Assembly: GCA_963710495.1 (NCBI GenBank)
Contig: CAVQAI010000011.1
Location: forward strand, 806,001 to 870,000
Source: Bog-756 sp963710495
Lineage (GTDB): Bacteria > Actinomycetota > Acidimicrobiia > Acidimicrobiales > RAAP-2
Reading direction: 5' to 3'
Length of the DNA: 64,000 nucleotides
Part shown: piece by piece, positions 1 through 9,074 of the stretch
How the letters are laid out: each line of letters starts with the position of its first letter
Numbering within the stretch: position 1 is the stretch's first letter
Translations under genes and position numbers: made by a program
Notes under the pieces: generated by a model
Told to the model about the DNA's origin: nothing
The model's input: only the letters and a program-made list of their open reading frames with translations
Databases searched by the model: none

Positions 1-1
1 A

Positions 2-262
2 ATGGGCCGGTCGGCCCGCCAGGCCGCCGAAAACACGGGCGACCGGGTCAAGGAGGCGCTGTTCTCGGGGCGCGAGGAGATGCGACGGCGCGAGGACGAG
101 ATCTGGGCGGAGTTGGCCGCCCGAGGTGTGGAACGGGAGTACCCCGAGGACGTCGCGGTGGCACCGGCTCCCGTGCACCGGAACCGTCCGAGCCGTTGGT
201 CCGCCACGGGACGAGCGACGCGGGGCCCCGCAACGAAACTCCCCCTCCACCTGGGCAAGTAG
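2..262 (+). CDS. hypothetical protein, C-terminal part (5' truncated by window edge)
   Basis: The frame is open to the left edge of the window, so the ATG at position 2 is probably internal and only the last 86 codons are seen. The visible part has a charged helical stretch (residues about 10-50, rich in R, E and K) and then a Pro/Arg-rich tail. Small proteins with a membrane helix and a charged helix commonly precede alaS in Actinobacteria, and this may be the tail of one; no family can be named from what is left. Its TAG stop lies inside the probable -10 hexamer of alaS (TAGAGT, 260-265), so the two genes abut closely. Confidence 0.5.
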   Translation: MGRSARQAAENTGDRVKEALFSGREEMRRREDEIWAELAARGVEREYPEDVAVAPAPVHRNRPSRWSATGRATRGPATKLPLHLGK

Positions 263-265
263 AGT
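260..265 (+). promoter_or_regulatory. -10 element of alaS (leaderless)
   Basis: TAGAGT is followed by 8 bases and then the GTG at 274. Transcription would start at or next to the GTG, as for other first genes in this window. No clear -35 was recognised. Confidence 0.4.
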
Positions 266-273
266 CCGAAGTC

Positions 274-2874
274 GTGACCACCGGCTCGGTGTCCGGCGCC
301 GATCAGCTCCGTGCCGCCTTCCTCGACTACTTCGTCCAGCGCGGTCACACGGCGGTGCCCTCGGCCAGCCTCATCCCCCACGACCCCTCGGTGCTGTTCA
401 CGATCGCCGGCATGGTGCCCTTCAAGCCGTTCTTCGTCGGTGACGAGGGCCCCCCCTGGCGCCGGGCGACCTCCGTGCAGAAGTGCTTCCGCACCGTGGA
501 CATCGAGGTGGTCGGCACGACCGAGCGTCACTGCACCTTCTTCGAGATGCTCGGCAACTTCAGCTTCGGCGACTACTTCAAGGCCGAGGCCATCCCGTAT
601 GCCTGGGAGCTGGTCACCGAGGTTCTCGGCATCGACGGCGATCGGCTCTGGGTCACCGTCCACGAGGGCGACGACGAGGCCGAGCAGATCTGGGCCGATG
701 CAGTGGGCATCCCACCGGAGCGCATCCAGCGCCTCGGCGACGACAACTTCTGGAAGATGGGGGAGACCGGTCCCCGCGGGCCGAGCTCGGAGATCTTCTT
801 CGACAAGGGTGCTGCCTATGGCTCCGAGGGCGGGCCGGCCCACGGAGGGTCCGAACGCTACGTGGAGCTCTGGAACCTGGTCTTCATGCAGTACAACCGC
901 AACGATGACGGTTCGGTCGAGGACCTCCCCCGGCCGAGCATCGACACCGGCGCCGGCCTCGAGCGGATCCTGCCCGTGCTGGAGGGGGTCGACTCCATCT
1001 TCGACACGGATGTCTTTCGGCCCATGACCGAGGCGGCCGAGTCGATCACGGGCCGGATCTACGGCCGGGACGAGAAGGCCGATGTGGGACTGAGGATCCT
1101 GGCCGACCACGGACGGTCCATGTCGATGCTGATCGCCGACGGGGTGTTGCCTTCCAACGAGGGCCGCGGCTACGTGCTGCGGCGGGTGATCAGGCGGGCC
1201 GTCCGCCGGGCTCGACAGCTCGGGGTCGACGAGCCTTTCACCACCCGGTTGGTCGATGCCACGGTGGCCGTCCTGGGGGCCGCCTACCCGGCGCTGGTCG
1301 AGCAACACCGACTGGTCGCCGACGTCGTGGATCGCGAGGAGAACGGCTTCCTCCGGACGCTCGCCACCGGCTCGGGCCTGCTCGAGGAGCAGCTGGCCGC
1401 CGGGGCCGAGCGCATCTCGGGCGAGGTCGCTTTCCGTTTGCACGACACCTACGGGTTCCCGGTGGAGCTCACCGTCGAGATCGCCGAGGAGGCCGGGGTC
1501 GGTGTGGACCTCGAGGGGTTCGAGGCGGCCATGGAGAACCAGCGCCGACAGGCCCGCGCCGCGGCACGCAGTGGCCGGCAACTGGCGAGCGACGAAGCGT
1601 ACCGATCGGTGCTCGACACCGAGGGGCAGACCGTCTTCGTGGGCCAGCGGCCCGACGGCTATGCGGCGCCGGCCCGGGTCGTGGCGGTGCTGGCCGACCG
1701 CGACCCGGAGCACGCCGGCCAGGCCGAGGTCTTCCTCGACCGCACCCCGTTCTACGCCGAGGGCGGGGGGCAGGTGGGGGACATCGGGACGATCGTCACC
1801 GAGACGGGCACCGCCTTCGTCTACGACACGGTCTCGGCTCTGCCCGGGCTCACCTCGCACCGGGCGCGGATCACCGGGGAGTTGTTTCCCGGCCAGGATG
1901 CCCTGGCCACCATCGATGGCCCGCGCCGGGACGCCCTGCGCCGCCATCACACCGGAACCCACCTCTTGCACGCCGCCCTGCGGCGGGTGCTCGGCGATCA
2001 CGTGCGCCAGCAAGGTTCGTTGGTCGCCCCCGACCACCTGCGGTTCGACTTCAGCCATACCGGTTCGGTGGCCCCCGAGGAGCTGGCCGAGGTGGCCGAG
2101 CTGGCCAACGCCGACGTCCTGACCGATGACGACGTCATCGTGGAGGAGACGTCCCGGGCCGAGGCCGAGGCCATGGGGGCGCTGGCCTTCTTCGGCGACA
2201 AGTACGGCGAGCGGGTGCGGGTGGTGCGGGCCGGTCCGCATTCCATCGAGCTCTGCGGGGGGACCCACGTCGGCGCCCTCGGTATGATCGGGCCGATCAC
2301 CGTCACGGCGGAGTCGTCCATCGGTTCGAACACGAGGCGGATCGAGGCGGTCACCGGGCCGAACGCCTTCGAGCGGTACATGGCGCGCGAGGGTCTCCTG
2401 GCCGAGGCCGCCGCTCTGTTGCGGACCGAGCCCGAGCACGTGCCCGAGGCCATCGACCGCCTGCTCGAGCGCCAGCGGGCCGCCGAAAAGGCCCTCGAAC
2501 AGGCCCGTAGCCGCGAGCTGCAGTCGGAGGCGTCCGCCCTGTCCGCCACCGCCGAGGGCGGGGTCGTGGTGGCCCGCCGCGACGGCCTGTCGGGAGACCT
2601 CCTCCGGAATCTGGCCCAGAGCGCTCGGGCCACGGCCGGTCTCCGAGCCGTGGTGCTCGGAGGCAGCCCCGATGGGGAGAAGGCAGCCCTGGCCGTGTCG
2701 GTCGACCGCGACGGCGCAGGGGACCAGAACGCCGGTGAGCTGGTTCGGCGGATCGCGCCGTTGGTCGGTGGGGGCGGCGGAGGCTCGCCCGAGGTTGCCA
2801 CGGCCGGTGGTCGGGACCCAGCCGGGATCGACCGGGCCCTGGACGAAGCCCGACGAGCACTTGCCGGCGGGTGA
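274..2874 (+). CDS. alaS: alanyl-tRNA synthetase
   Basis: Charges tRNA-Ala with alanine in the cytoplasm. From the GTG at 274 the protein is 866 aa, normal for the family. It has the class II catalytic core at the N-terminus (FLDYFVQRGHT near residue 20, then PHDPSVLFTIAGM), an editing domain with the zinc-type motif HHTGTHLLHAAL, the second editing motif CGGTHV, and a C-terminal C-Ala domain. The reading frame is open further upstream to 196, but the N-terminal motif and the -10 hexamer at 260-265 favour 274. It overlaps ruvX by 4 bp (GTGA), which suggests translational coupling in one operon with ruvX, mltG and aroE. Confidence 0.97.
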   Translation: MTTGSVSGADQLRAAFLDYFVQRGHTAVPSASLIPHDPSVLFTIAGMVPFKPFFVGDEGPPWRRATSVQKCFRTVDIEVVGTTERHCTFFEMLGNFSFGDYFKAEAIPYAWELVTEVLGIDGDRLWVTVHEGDDEAEQIWADAVGIPPERIQRLGDDNFWKMGETGPRGPSSEIFFDKGAAYGSEGGPAHGGSERYVELWNLVFMQYNRNDDGSVEDLPRPSIDTGAGLERILPVLEGVDSIFDTDVFRPMTEAAESITGRIYGRDEKADVGLRILADHGRSMSMLIADGVLPSNEGRGYVLRRVIRRAVRRARQLGVDEPFTTRLVDATVAVLGAAYPALVEQHRLVADVVDREENGFLRTLATGSGLLEEQLAAGAERISGEVAFRLHDTYGFPVELTVEIAEEAGVGVDLEGFEAAMENQRRQARAAARSGRQLASDEAYRSVLDTEGQTVFVGQRPDGYAAPARVVAVLADRDPEHAGQAEVFLDRTPFYAEGGGQVGDIGTIVTETGTAFVYDTVSALPGLTSHRARITGELFPGQDALATIDGPRRDALRRHHTGTHLLHAALRRVLGDHVRQQGSLVAPDHLRFDFSHTGSVAPEELAEVAELANADVLTDDDVIVEETSRAEAEAMGALAFFGDKYGERVRVVRAGPHSIELCGGTHVGALGMIGPITVTAESSIGSNTRRIEAVTGPNAFERYMAREGLLAEAAALLRTEPEHVPEAIDRLLERQRAAEKALEQARSRELQSEASALSATAEGGVVVARRDGLSGDLLRNLAQSARATAGLRAVVLGGSPDGEKAALAVSVDRDGAGDQNAGELVRRIAPLVGGGGGGSPEVATAGGRDPAGIDRALDEARRALAGG

Positions 2875-3356
2875 CCGTTGATCCACTCGTGACCAAGGAG
2901 GCAAGGGCCCACCCCCCCGACCGTCCCGGCCGAGCCCTCGGGCTCGACCTCGGATCACGACGCATCGGGATCGCCGTGACCGACTCGGCCGGCACCATGG
3001 CTCTGCCCCGGACGACGTTGGAACGGAGCGGTGACGGCGAACGGGACCGTCGGCGTCTCGTCGACTTGATCCTCGAGGAAGAGGTGACGACGGTGGTGGT
3101 CGGCCTTCCCCTCTCGCTCGACGGATCGGACGGTCCGGCCGCCGCCGCGGCGAGGCAGGAGGCGGAGGCGCTGCGAATGTGCCTGGCCGACAGCGGGGTC
3201 GAGGTGCAGCTGTTCGATGAGCGCCTCACGACCGTCTCGGCCCATCAGGCCTTGGCTGCGGGAGGCGTGCGGGGGCGCGACCGCCGGGGCGTCGTCGACC
3301 AGGCCGCCGCGGCGGTGATGTTGGCAGCCTGGCTCGAGTTTGCCGGCCGCCGGTGA
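2871..3356 (+). CDS. ruvX: RuvX/YqgF-type putative Holliday junction resolvase (pre-16S rRNA nuclease family)
   Basis: 161 aa RNase H-fold protein. The first beta strand carries the catalytic Asp in ALGLDLGSRRIGIAVTD, a Glu-rich strand leads to VVVGLPLSLDG, and the C-terminal part has the FDERLTT motif and the final acidic residue in VVDQAAAAV. In E. coli YqgF acts in 5' maturation of 16S rRNA; a Holliday-junction resolvase role has also been proposed for the family. The GTG at 2871 overlaps the alaS stop; a second GTG at 2889 is an alternative start. alaS-ruvX-mltG-aroE is a widely conserved neighbourhood in Actinobacteria. Confidence 0.93.
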   Translation: MTVDPLVTKEARAHPPDRPGRALGLDLGSRRIGIAVTDSAGTMALPRTTLERSGDGERDRRRLVDLILEEEVTTVVVGLPLSLDGSDGPAAAAARQEAEALRMCLADSGVEVQLFDERLTTVSAHQALAAGGVRGRDRRGVVDQAAAAVMLAAWLEFAGRR

Positions 3357-4639
3357 CCATGGACGGACGTGACGGGTCGGGGGGACGAGAAGGCGGACCC
3401 GACACCCCCGGCGGATCGGGCACGCCGGGCGGATCTGGCACGCCGGGCGTCGGCACGCCGGGCGGACGGGCCCCGGGCAGGGAGCCGTCGAACGTTCCCG
3501 AGCTGTCCGATGCTGAGGTGGGACAGCCGCACATCTACGGCACGGCCGAGGGGGAGGGGGACGCCGCCAGGATTGATCCCGGGGAGCCTGAGGACTTCGC
3601 CGCCGACACCGAGCCGGAAGGCCGTCGAGGCCATGCCTGGCGGATCGCCGCCCTGGTCTTCGTCGTGGTCGGCGTGGCCGTCATCCTGGGCGGGTACCTC
3701 TGGGTCAACAGCGAGGCCAACCCGTCGGGGCCACCGGGTCCCCAGGTGATCGTGACAGTTCGGTCGGGGACGGGTGCCAACCAGCTCGCCTCCACGCTGG
3801 CTACCAAGGGGGTGATCGGCAGCTCCCTGGCCTACCGGATCTGGAGCCAACTGCACAGTCCCCCGTCGATCCTGTCCGGCTCCTATGCCTTCCACCGGAA
3901 CTCGTCATTCGCATCGGTCAACGGGGTGATCTCCGCCGGGCCGAATGTCTTCCCGCTCGAGATCCCGCCCGGGTTCACCGTCTCCGAAGTGGCCGACCGG
4001 GTCGGCCAGTTGCCCGGCCATTCGAGGGCCGGCTTTCTGGCCCTCGCTCAGGGTGGCACGGTGCATTCCCCCTGGCAGCCCGCCGGGGTGAGCAGCCTCG
4101 AGGGACTCCTCGGCACCGGCTGGTACGTGGTCGTCCCCGGCGAGAGCGACACCCAGCTGCTCACGACGATGATCGACCGGTTCGACCGTCAAGCCGACAC
4201 CCTCGGGTTGGCCAACGGGTCGGCTCAGCTCGGATTCACGCCGTACCAGATGGTCACGGTGGCCTCCATCGTGGAGAAGGAGGGGGTCATCGCGAAGAAC
4301 CTGGGCCCCGTAGCCCGGGTGATCCTCAACCGGCTCCACGCCGACATGCCGCTGCAGATGGACTCGACCGTGCTCTACGCCGAAGGACGCGACGGCGGCC
4401 CGGTGACGACCGCCGACCTCCAGACCGTCACCCCCTACAACACCTACACCAACAAGGGCCTCACCCCGACTCCCATCTGCTTCCCGTCCAAAGCCGCTTT
4501 GCAGGCCGCCCTCAACCCGCCGCCTGGCTCGTGGCTGTACTTCGTGGTGGTGCAGTCCGACGGGACCGAGGCCTTTTCCGACACGTTCGCCGAACAGCAG
4601 GCGAACGAGGCCCTGGCCAAGCAACGGGGACTGCCCTGA
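3353..4639 (+). CDS. mltG: endolytic murein transglycosylase MltG (YceG family)
   Basis: 428 aa. The N-terminal cytoplasmic region (residues 1-95) is disordered and contains a Gly-Thr-Pro repeat (about residues 18-38). One membrane helix follows (about 97-118), then the extracellular YceG domain. The catalytic Glu is in VASIVEKEG, followed by the family motif ARVILNRL and MPLQMDSTVLYA. MltG cleaves nascent glycan strands near the membrane and is thought to end strand polymerisation, which fits the RodA-type polymerase gene 1 kb downstream. It starts at GTG 3353 overlapping ruvX by 4 bp; ATG 3359 is a close alternative. Confidence 0.95.
   Translation: MTMDGRDGSGGREGGPDTPGGSGTPGGSGTPGVGTPGGRAPGREPSNVPELSDAEVGQPHIYGTAEGEGDAARIDPGEPEDFAADTEPEGRRGHAWRIAALVFVVVGVAVILGGYLWVNSEANPSGPPGPQVIVTVRSGTGANQLASTLATKGVIGSSLAYRIWSQLHSPPSILSGSYAFHRNSSFASVNGVISAGPNVFPLEIPPGFTVSEVADRVGQLPGHSRAGFLALAQGGTVHSPWQPAGVSSLEGLLGTGWYVVVPGESDTQLLTTMIDRFDRQADTLGLANGSAQLGFTPYQMVTVASIVEKEGVIAKNLGPVARVILNRLHADMPLQMDSTVLYAEGRDGGPVTTADLQTVTPYNTYTNKGLTPTPICFPSKAALQAALNPPPGSWLYFVVVQSDGTEAFSDTFAEQQANEALAKQRGLP
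3409..3470 (+). repeat. in-frame tandem repeat encoding Gly-Ser-Gly-Thr-Pro units in mltG
   Basis: About three copies of an imperfect 15-18 bp unit (ggcacgccgggcgga type) encode the low-complexity cytoplasmic tail of MltG. Such repeats may vary in copy number by slippage. Confidence 0.55.
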
Positions 4640-4680
4640 GCGCCGGCCAGACCGGACCGGTGCCGGGCAGGAGGACGCCG

Positions 4681-5589
4681 TTGTCGGCGGCCACCACGGT
4701 CGTCGGCGTGATCGGGGACCCGGTTGCCCACTCCCTGTCGCCCCTCCTGTACAACACGGCCTTCGCCGAGCTCGGGATCGACTGGGTGTCGGTCGGGTTC
4801 CGGGTCCCGGACGGTCTTGCTGCCGACGCGTTGGCCGGAGCCCGGGCCATGGGCATCCGCGGCCTCTCGGTGACCATGCCGCACAAGGAAGCGGTGGCCG
4901 GCTTGGTGGACCGGATGTCCCCGGTCGCCGAACGGCTGGGCGCGGTCAACTGCGTCGTCCTCGGAGCAGGTGAAGGTGACGGTGGGACGGGCCGCGGCCG
5001 GGACGAGCGCGGCCGTGCCGAAACCCCGGGGGAATGCTCGGGTGACAACACGGACGGCCCTGGTCTGGTCGCCGCCCTGCGACGGGGCGAGCATTTCGAT
5101 CCCGGGGCCCGCCGCTGTCTGGTGGTCGGAGCCGGGGGGGCGGCTCGGGCCGTGGTCGCCGCGCTGGCCGACGCCGGTGCTGCCGAGGTGGTCGTGGTCA
5201 ACCGCACGGCCGAGCGCGGTGCGGTCGCCGCCGCCCTGGCCGGCGCGGCGGGCCGGCCCGGAACGGAAGTCGACGCCGCCGGCTGCGACCTCGTGGTCAA
5301 CGCCACCCCCCTCGGGATGACCGGGGCCACGGGCGCAGACGGCGCGTGGCCCATCGACCCCGAGCTCCTCCACCCGGGCCAGACCGTCATCGACCTGGTG
5401 TACCACCCGCCGATGACACCGTGGCTGGAGGCGGCCCGGGATCGGGGCGCCACCGTCGGGAACGGCCGGGGCATGCTGGTCCACCAGGCCGCCCTGCAGC
5501 TGACCGCCTGGACCGGCCTCGAAGCGCCGGTGGAGGCCATGTGGGCCGCCGTCGGCCCCCCCGACGTGGTCCAAGGGAAGGTCAGGTAG
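4681..5589 (+). CDS. aroE: shikimate dehydrogenase
   Basis: Reduces 3-dehydroshikimate with NADPH in the chorismate pathway, which feeds both the trp genes and menF in this window. From TTG 4681 it has 302 aa. The substrate domain shows GDPVAHSLSPLLYN, the catalytic Lys in TMPHKEAV and the Asp in DNTDGPG; the NADP domain has the glycine loop VVGAGGAARAV and then VVNRTAER. TTG 4681 was chosen because CAGGAGG lies 6 bases upstream; GTG 4660 is in frame as an alternative. A Gly/Arg-rich insertion of about 25 residues (after NCVVL) separates the two substrate-domain motifs and makes the protein a little longer than usual. Confidence 0.93.
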   Translation: MSAATTVVGVIGDPVAHSLSPLLYNTAFAELGIDWVSVGFRVPDGLAADALAGARAMGIRGLSVTMPHKEAVAGLVDRMSPVAERLGAVNCVVLGAGEGDGGTGRGRDERGRAETPGECSGDNTDGPGLVAALRRGEHFDPGARRCLVVGAGGAARAVVAALADAGAAEVVVVNRTAERGAVAAALAGAAGRPGTEVDAAGCDLVVNATPLGMTGATGADGAWPIDPELLHPGQTVIDLVYHPPMTPWLEAARDRGATVGNGRGMLVHQAALQLTAWTGLEAPVEAMWAAVGPPDVVQGKVR

Positions 5590-5667
5590 CGGGGCGACGG
5601 CCCGGTCCGCCGGCCGGCCGGGTCGGGGCGGGCCGACGGGCGCCCCGGACCAGGATCGTGCGGCGCC

Positions 5668-5673
5668 TAACCT
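5668..5673 (+). promoter_or_regulatory. probable -10 element upstream of rodA-like gene
   Basis: TAACCT, with CCGGAC 17 bases upstream as a weak -35. Transcription would begin near 5680, which is downstream of the GTG at 5674 and so favours the GTG at 5689 as the start. Confidence 0.35.
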
Positions 5674-5688
5674 GTGGCCCGGAGCCCC

Positions 5689-6822
5689 GTGGTGAACACC
5701 GTCCCTGCGAACATCGCCGTCCGGCCGAGGCACCTGTCGGCACGGTTCGACCTGGTGCTGGCCGTGACGACCCTGATCGTCGCCGGGGTGGGGCTGGTGA
5801 TGATCTACTCGGCCACCCGCGGCAAGCTGGCCCTGAGCGGTGTGGACCCGCACTACTACCTGAAGCGTCAGGCCGCCTTCATGATCATCGGGCTGGCGGT
5901 GATGGTCGCCTTGGCCCTCTTCGACTACCGGCGCCTGGAACAGATCAGCACCGTGCTCTACGTCGGCATCGTCCTGGCCCTGGTGGCGGTGCTGGCCACC
6001 CCCGCCCACCAGGGATCCCAGCGCTGGTTCTCGCTCGGCCCCCTCCAGCTCCAGCCGTCCGAGTTCGCCACGCTCGTGCTCATCATCGCAATCGCCACCT
6101 ACTGCTCGCGGCGTCCGGACGGCCTCAACTTCCGGGATCTGGTGCGGATGGTGCTGATGTCGGCGCTACCCATCCTGCTGGTCATCAAGCAACCCGACCT
6201 GGGCACCGCCATCCTCATGGGAGTCATCCTGATGGTGATGCTGGCGGTGGCGGGCATGCCGGCCCGGTACCTGCTCCTGCTGTTCGTCGGGGCGGTGCTG
6301 GTCGTGCTCATCGCCCTCAACGTGGGGCTCCTCCAGCACTACCAGATCGAGCGGTTGACCAGTTTCATCTCGCCCAACGGCGCCAGCCAGTCGGCCACGT
6401 ACAACGTGACCCAGGCGAAGGACGCCATCGCCGTCGGTGGCGTCTTCGGGCAGGGATTGTTCCACGGTGCGCTGACCAACCTGGCCTATGTGCCCTCCCA
6501 GCAGACGGACTTCATCTTCTCGGCCGTGGGGGAGCAGGTCGGCTTCGTCGGTTCCGGCGTCCTGCTCCTGCTCTACGGGGTCATGGCCTGGCGGGTGCTG
6601 CGCACGGCTCAGCTCGCACGCGACAGCTACGGGCGACTGCTGTGCTCGGGGATCTTCGCCCTCCTCGTCTTCTCCGTCTTCGAGAACGTGGGCATGAACA
6701 TGGGCATCATGCCGGTCACGGGAATCCCGCTGCCGTTCCTGTCCTATGGCGGCTCGGCCGTGATCGGGTTCTTCGCCGCCATCGGGATCGTGATCAATGT
6801 GCACCAGCGAAGCGTCAGATGA
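5689..6822 (+). CDS. rodA: SEDS-family peptidoglycan glycosyltransferase, RodA type
   Basis: Integral membrane polymerase of lipid II into glycan strands, working with a class B penicillin-binding protein. 377 aa with about ten hydrophobic helices. SEDS signatures are present: QRWFSLGPLQLQPSEFA, KQPDLGTA (the catalytic Asp region), QQTDFIFSAVGEQ, and GIPLPFLSYGGSA near the C-terminus. GTG 5689 is preceded by GGAG; GTG 5674 is in frame but lies at the expected transcription start. Its stop overlaps the next gene (ATGA). A second SEDS gene sits convergently at 7546-8955, so the assignment of which one is RodA and which FtsW is uncertain; no PBP gene is in the window. Confidence 0.88.
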   Translation: MVNTVPANIAVRPRHLSARFDLVLAVTTLIVAGVGLVMIYSATRGKLALSGVDPHYYLKRQAAFMIIGLAVMVALALFDYRRLEQISTVLYVGIVLALVAVLATPAHQGSQRWFSLGPLQLQPSEFATLVLIIAIATYCSRRPDGLNFRDLVRMVLMSALPILLVIKQPDLGTAILMGVILMVMLAVAGMPARYLLLLFVGAVLVVLIALNVGLLQHYQIERLTSFISPNGASQSATYNVTQAKDAIAVGGVFGQGLFHGALTNLAYVPSQQTDFIFSAVGEQVGFVGSGVLLLLYGVMAWRVLRTAQLARDSYGRLLCSGIFALLVFSVFENVGMNMGIMPVTGIPLPFLSYGGSAVIGFFAAIGIVINVHQRSVR

Positions 6823-7511
6823 CCGGAGGGGCAGCGGACCGGGCCGAGCAGACCGCTCCCCGGTCGGTCCGGACGGTCGCTGAGGAGACTCCTCCGACGG
6901 ACGACGAGGTCCCGGCTGCCGACGAGGCCCCCTCCACCGACGAGGCCTGTCCCACCGACGCGGCCTCTTCCACCGACGAGGCCTCTCCCACCGACGCGGC
7001 CGCCGTCGAAGCCGACGACACCCAGCCGGCACCCGAGGTCACCCCACGGGGTTCGGACGACAACCCGCGGGCGCCGGATTTCCGGACGGCGCTGGTGAGC
7101 GGGATCTCGGTGGACCTTCCCAACCAACATCCGACCGTGGTGCTGCGGGAGTCCGAGTCACCCAGGCGCCAGCTCTCGTTCTCCGTCAGTCTTCAGGACG
7201 GGGTCGTGCTCTCTCACGTCATCCGACGCATCCCCACGCCACGCCCGCTCACCCACGAGCTCTTCAGCGAGGTCCTCGCCGGGTTCGACATCGACATCGT
7301 TGCCCTCCGCCTGGTCGGCCGCCGTGGCGCGATCTACTTTGCCGAGCTCGATCTACGAGGACGGAGCGGGCGATCGGTGCACTCGTGTCGACCCTCGGAC
7401 GGCCTGGCGGTGGCCTTGATCCAGCCGGTCCCCGTACCCATCCTCATCGACGCCCGGCTGTTCGAGGAGAGCGGTGACGTGGTGCCCGGAGCAGCCCCGC
7501 GGCCGTCTTGA
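6819..7511 (+). CDS. bifunctional nuclease (BFN/DUF151) domain protein with disordered N-terminus
   Basis: 230 aa. The C-terminal 120 residues match the BFN/DUF151 fold: a VVLRESESPRRQLSFSV strand, PTPRPLTHELFSEVL, then VDIVALRLV-like strands, FAELDLRGRSG and SCRPSDGLAVALI. The N-terminal 90 residues are disordered and contain repeated Thr-Asp-Glu-Ala blocks. BFN proteins from plants and some bacteria have been reported to have nuclease activity; the bacterial role is not settled. It overlaps rodA by 4 bp, so the two are probably co-translated, an odd pairing with cell-wall synthesis. It is convergent with the next SEDS gene, 34 bp away. Confidence 0.75.
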   Translation: MTGGAADRAEQTAPRSVRTVAEETPPTDDEVPAADEAPSTDEACPTDAASSTDEASPTDAAAVEADDTQPAPEVTPRGSDDNPRAPDFRTALVSGISVDLPNQHPTVVLRESESPRRQLSFSVSLQDGVVLSHVIRRIPTPRPLTHELFSEVLAGFDIDIVALRLVGRRGAIYFAELDLRGRSGRSVHSCRPSDGLAVALIQPVPVPILIDARLFEESGDVVPGAAPRPS

Positions 7512-7545
7512 CGCCGCGTCGCCCGTCCCCCTCCGCCCGCAGGCC

Positions 7546-8955
7546 TCAGGGGGTGCCGCTGAGCAGGCGCCGTCGCCGCTCCTCACTTTCCTCGTACTCG
7601 GCCTGATCGGCGGCGTCGAGCGCCGCGCCTCCCTCGTCGGAGATGCGCATGAGCAGCGCGATGAGGACGTAGTTGGCAATCAGGGCCGAACCACCGTAGG
7701 AGACGAAGGGCAGGGTGATCCCGGTCAGCGGAAGCAGGCGGACCACCCCGCCGATGATGAAGAAGGCCTGGAACCCGAGGATCATGGTGAGGCCGACGGA
7801 CGTGAGCTTGGCGAATTCGGAACGGGCGGCCTGTGCTGTGCGCAGCCCGGCTCCGACCAGCAGGAGGAAGGCCACGATCACCATGGAGGAGCCGAACAGT
7901 CCCATCTCGTTGCCGATGACGGCGAAGATGAAGTCCGTCTGCGGATTGGGGATCTGGTAGGCGCCGAATCCAAGCCCGAGCCCCGAGCCGCCGATCCCGC
8001 CGCTGCCGAGGGCGTACCAGGCCTGCCGCAGTTGATCGCCGGGATCGAACGGCAGGATCTTCCACGGGTCGAGCCAGGTTTCCACCCGGATGTGGGTCTG
8101 GCTCAGGTACCTGCCGGCCAGATAGGCCCCGACGGCAAACAGGATCACACCGAGCACCAGGTAGCCGGTTCGGCCCGTGGTCACCCACAGCATGCCGATG
8201 AACAGGGTGAACAACATGGCCGAGAAGCCGATGTCGTGCTCGAGACTCATCACGCCGATGGCGAACCCCCAGGCCAGCAGAATCGGGACCAGGGGCCGAG
8301 GGTCGATCACCAGACGGTTCCCGAACCGGGCTGTCGGGATGGTGAGGAGCTCCCGCTTCTCGGCGAAGTACGAGGCGAAGAAGACGCAGAGGACGATCTT
8401 GGCCAGCTCGACGGGCTGGAACTCGAAGTGGCCGAGTTTGAGCCAGAGCCGGGCACCATTGATGTTGGCCCCCAAATGGGGCACCAGGGGCACGAGAAGC
8501 AGCACGACGGCCACAGCCAGCAGGAGGTAGCGGTAGCGGTCGAGATCGCGGGAGCGGCGGATCACGGCCAGGGTCATGACGTAGGCGGCCACCCCACCCG
8601 CCGTCCAGGCGGCCTGCAGGGGCGCGAAGTTCTCGGCCTTGCCCAGGTCGATGCGCAGGATCATCACGTAACCCAGCCCGTTGAGCAGGAAGGCGATGGG
8701 CAGGATCACCGGAATGGCGTTCGGGACGAACATTCGGTTGGCGATGTGGGCGACGCCCCCCAGGCCCAACATGACGAGCATCAGCGGCACCACATCGGCC
8801 GGCGCCTTGGCGGTATTGCCCACGATCATCAGGGCGTAAGCGGCCACGATGATGACCGACGCCGCCACCAGCAGGCCGAGCTCGGTGCGCCGGCGGGCCT
8901 TGAAGGCCCGGTGTACCCGCCTGGTGGTCGAGCCCCGCAAGATCATGGCCGGCAC
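7546..8955 (-). CDS. SEDS-family protein (FtsW/RodA/SpoVE), second copy
   Basis: 469 aa membrane protein with about 11-12 hydrophobic helices. SEDS motifs: NGARLWLKLGHFEFQPVELA, LEHDIGFSAMLF, NPQTDFIFAVIGNEMG and GITLPFVSYGGSA. It has two extra N-terminal helices compared with the 5.7 kb SEDS gene and resembles the longer actinobacterial FtsW/RodA usually found beside a PBP and PP2C/PknB genes, none of which is here. GTG 8955 is supported by a TAGGCT hexamer 7 bases upstream; ATG 8946 is in frame just downstream. The C-terminal tail is charged and cytoplasmic. Confidence 0.85.
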   Translation of the reverse strand: MPAMILRGSTTRRVHRAFKARRRTELGLLVAASVIIVAAYALMIVGNTAKAPADVVPLMLVMLGLGGVAHIANRMFVPNAIPVILPIAFLLNGLGYVMILRIDLGKAENFAPLQAAWTAGGVAAYVMTLAVIRRSRDLDRYRYLLLAVAVVLLLVPLVPHLGANINGARLWLKLGHFEFQPVELAKIVLCVFFASYFAEKRELLTIPTARFGNRLVIDPRPLVPILLAWGFAIGVMSLEHDIGFSAMLFTLFIGMLWVTTGRTGYLVLGVILFAVGAYLAGRYLSQTHIRVETWLDPWKILPFDPGDQLRQAWYALGSGGIGGSGLGLGFGAYQIPNPQTDFIFAVIGNEMGLFGSSMVIVAFLLLVGAGLRTAQAARSEFAKLTSVGLTMILGFQAFFIIGGVVRLLPLTGITLPFVSYGGSALIANYVLIALLMRISDEGGAALDAADQAEYEESEERRRRLLSGTP

Positions 8956-8962
8956 CTGGGCG

Positions 8963-8968
8963 AGCCTA
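8963..8968 (-). promoter_or_regulatory. -10 element of the reverse SEDS gene (leaderless)
   Basis: On the reverse strand TAGGCT is followed by 7 bases and the GTG start at 8955. Confidence 0.4.
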
Positions 8969-9074
8969 TCGGCGAGTGGTCGGGAGGCGGTGGAGGCGGT
9001 GGCTCCCGGGTCGGCGCGTCCGAGCCCGGGATACCATGCGCTGCGATGGGATCGAGCCCGCTCACCTGCCTGCG

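Noticed and set aside
4444..6009. 521-codon reverse frame over aroE and the mltG end
   Set aside because: It crosses two well-supported forward genes and has His/Gly/Asp-rich shadow composition.
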